From assembly GCA_002403855.1 (NCBI GenBank), contig DHIO01000037.1, positions 1 through 5,489 of the forward strand: a stretch of DNA of 5,489 bases, in the 5' to 3' direction. The notes beneath the pieces were generated by a model that was not told the origin of the DNA, made no database searches, and was given only the letters and a program-made list of their open reading frames with translations. This document shows, one piece after another, positions 4,674 through 5,489 of the stretch. The position numbers and the translations under genes were made by a program. The stretch comes from Acidimicrobiia bacterium UBA4744 (GTDB lineage Bacteria; Actinomycetota; Acidimicrobiia; Spongiisociales; UBA4744). The stretch's first letter is position 1. Each line of letters starts with the position of its first letter.

Positions 4674-5168
4674 ATGTCCGTGCAGCTACCTGTTGAGCCG
4701 GCCGAGTTACTTCGCCGACACGGTGTCCAGGTCACGGCTCAGCGTCTGGCCATCCTGCGGGCAGTCTCCGATCGACCTCACCGCACCGCAGACGACGTGG
4801 CCGAGGTGGTCCGGGCTGAGATCGGTGCAATCTCGCGCCAGGGGGTGTACGACGGCCTCGGCGTCCTGGTGGACAAGGGCCTCCTTCGGCGCTTTCAACC
4901 GGCCGGGTCGCCCACCCGCTACGAGGACCGCGTCGGTGACAACCACCACCACCTGGTCTGCCGCTCCTGCGGTCAGACGGTCGACGTGGACTGTGCAGTG
5001 GGCACTTCGCCGTGCCTGCACCCGGCCAACGACCAGGGTTACGAGATCGACGAAGGTGAAGTCATCTACTGGGGCCGCTGCCCCGACTGCCGGAAGGGAG
5101 CGGGCGACGGTCGAACACGCCAGTCAAATCGGAAGTCAGCGACGTCAACACGAGGAGGAGAGCAATGA
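4674..5168 (+). CDS. furA: Fur-family iron/peroxide-responsive repressor FurA
   Basis: The 164-residue product has an N-terminal winged-helix domain (about 8-85, with VTAQRLAILRAV and SRQGVYDGLGVLVDKGLLRR). A C-terminal metal-binding domain follows. It contains GDNHHHLVC (88-96), the zinc-type pair CRSC (96-99), the actinobacterial FurA stretch VDCAVG-x-x-PCL (105-115), EVIYWGRCPDC (129-139) and so a second CxxC (136-139). This is the FurA/CatR subgroup that represses the adjacent catalase-peroxidase gene and itself, releasing DNA on oxidation or iron loss. I chose ATG 4674: it lies at the expected transcription start of the promoter, and no Shine-Dalgarno precedes it, as in leaderless furA genes. 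TTG 4638 is the -35 itself and is rejected. The C-terminus after residue 140 is a basic, probably disordered tail. The stop codon overlaps the katG start (ATGA). Confidence 0.93.
   Translation: MSVQLPVEPAELLRRHGVQVTAQRLAILRAVSDRPHRTADDVAEVVRAEIGAISRQGVYDGLGVLVDKGLLRRFQPAGSPTRYEDRVGDNHHHLVCRSCGQTVDVDCAVGTSPCLHPANDQGYEIDEGEVIYWGRCPDCRKGAGDGRTRQSNRKSATSTRGGEQ
5153..5158 (+). promoter_or_regulatory. Strong ribosome-binding site of katG inside furA
   Basis: AGGAGG lies 6 bases before the katG ATG at 5165 and within the last codons of furA. It fixes the katG start and indicates translational coupling of the two genes. Confidence 0.85.
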
Positions 5169-5489
5169 GCAGCACACACCACGGCATGACCGAGCCGTCG
5201 GCGAGCAAGTGCCCGGTGATGCACGCCGATCACCAACGGGTCGGGGGTACGGCAAACCAGCACTGGTGGCCGGATCAGCTGAACCTGCGAATCCTGCGGC
5301 AAAACCATCCTCAGGCCAACCCGATGGACGAGAGATTCGACTACTCCGCAGAGTTCAACAGTCTCGACTTCGACGAGCTGGCCCGGGACGTCGATGCACT
5401 CATGACCGACTCCCAGGACTGGTGGCCGGCCGACTACGGTCACTACGGAGGGCTCTTCATCCGGATGGCATGGCACAGCGCAGGCACCT
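5165..5489 (+). CDS. katG: Catalase-peroxidase KatG, N-terminal part (cut by window end)
   Basis: The first 108 codons of a haem catalase-peroxidase are present and the frame remains open at the window edge. Family landmarks are KCPVMH (15-20), the region around WWP-DQLNLRILRQN (34-47), DWWPADYGHYGGLFIRMAW (85-103) and HSAGT (104-108). The distal haem pocket residues Arg100, Trp103 and His104 are all present. Trp103 is the tryptophan of the Met-Tyr-Trp adduct that gives these enzymes catalase activity. KatG degrades hydrogen peroxide and, in mycobacteria, also activates isoniazid. Full-length enzymes are about 740 residues, so roughly 85% lies outside. ATG 5165 overlaps the furA stop by four bases and has AGGAGG 6 bases upstream. 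Expression is expected from the furA promoter under FurA control. Confidence 0.97.
   Translation, partial: MSSTHHGMTEPSASKCPVMHADHQRVGGTANQHWWPDQLNLRILRQNHPQANPMDERFDYSAEFNSLDFDELARDVDALMTDSQDWWPADYGHYGGLFIRMAWHSAGT

Overview
The window looks like chromosomal DNA of a high-GC, mycothiol- and coenzyme F420-using actinobacterium. The evidence is the GC-rich codon use, a mycothiol-dependent maleylpyruvate isomerase-family enzyme, an LLM-class (F420-type) flavin/deazaflavin oxidoreductase, and an actinobacterial furA-katG pair. The genus cannot be named from the sequence alone.

Layout. Positions 1-369 hold no intact gene but carry the first copy of a structured repeat of about 100 bp (122-222). 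A small three-helix membrane protein follows on the + strand (370-711). Positions 712-1057 are again without an intact gene and hold the second copy of the repeat (837-928). Both copies combine a bulged hairpin, whose loop is a Shine-Dalgarno-like sequence, with a short reading frame resembling the N-terminus of an actinobacterial helix-turn-helix protein. Both are cut off after roughly 15-20 codons.

Three genes then lie on the - strand and probably form one operon, read from right to left: a mycothiol-dependent maleylpyruvate isomerase-family protein (2529-3296), a small cupin (2075-2434) and an LLM-class oxidoreductase (1058-2038). A PadR-family repressor (start about 3404, end 4048) is transcribed divergently. 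The intergenic region between them is 107 bp and contains three TGCAG/CTGCA half-sites overlapping possible -10 elements. The simplest reading is that PadR controls itself and the three-gene operon. That operon would encode a small detoxification or catabolic module with an unknown substrate.

The 625 bp between padR and furA holds no intact gene. Its first part (4118-4495) looks like a decayed antibiotic-biosynthesis-monooxygenase (ABM)-like gene: the first 30 or so residues are recognisable, after which the frame is lost. At the right end, furA (4674-5168) overlaps katG (5165 to the window end) by four bases. They form the classical iron/peroxide-regulated catalase-peroxidase operon, preceded by a conserved-looking FurA operator/promoter. 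Only the first 108 codons of katG are in the window.
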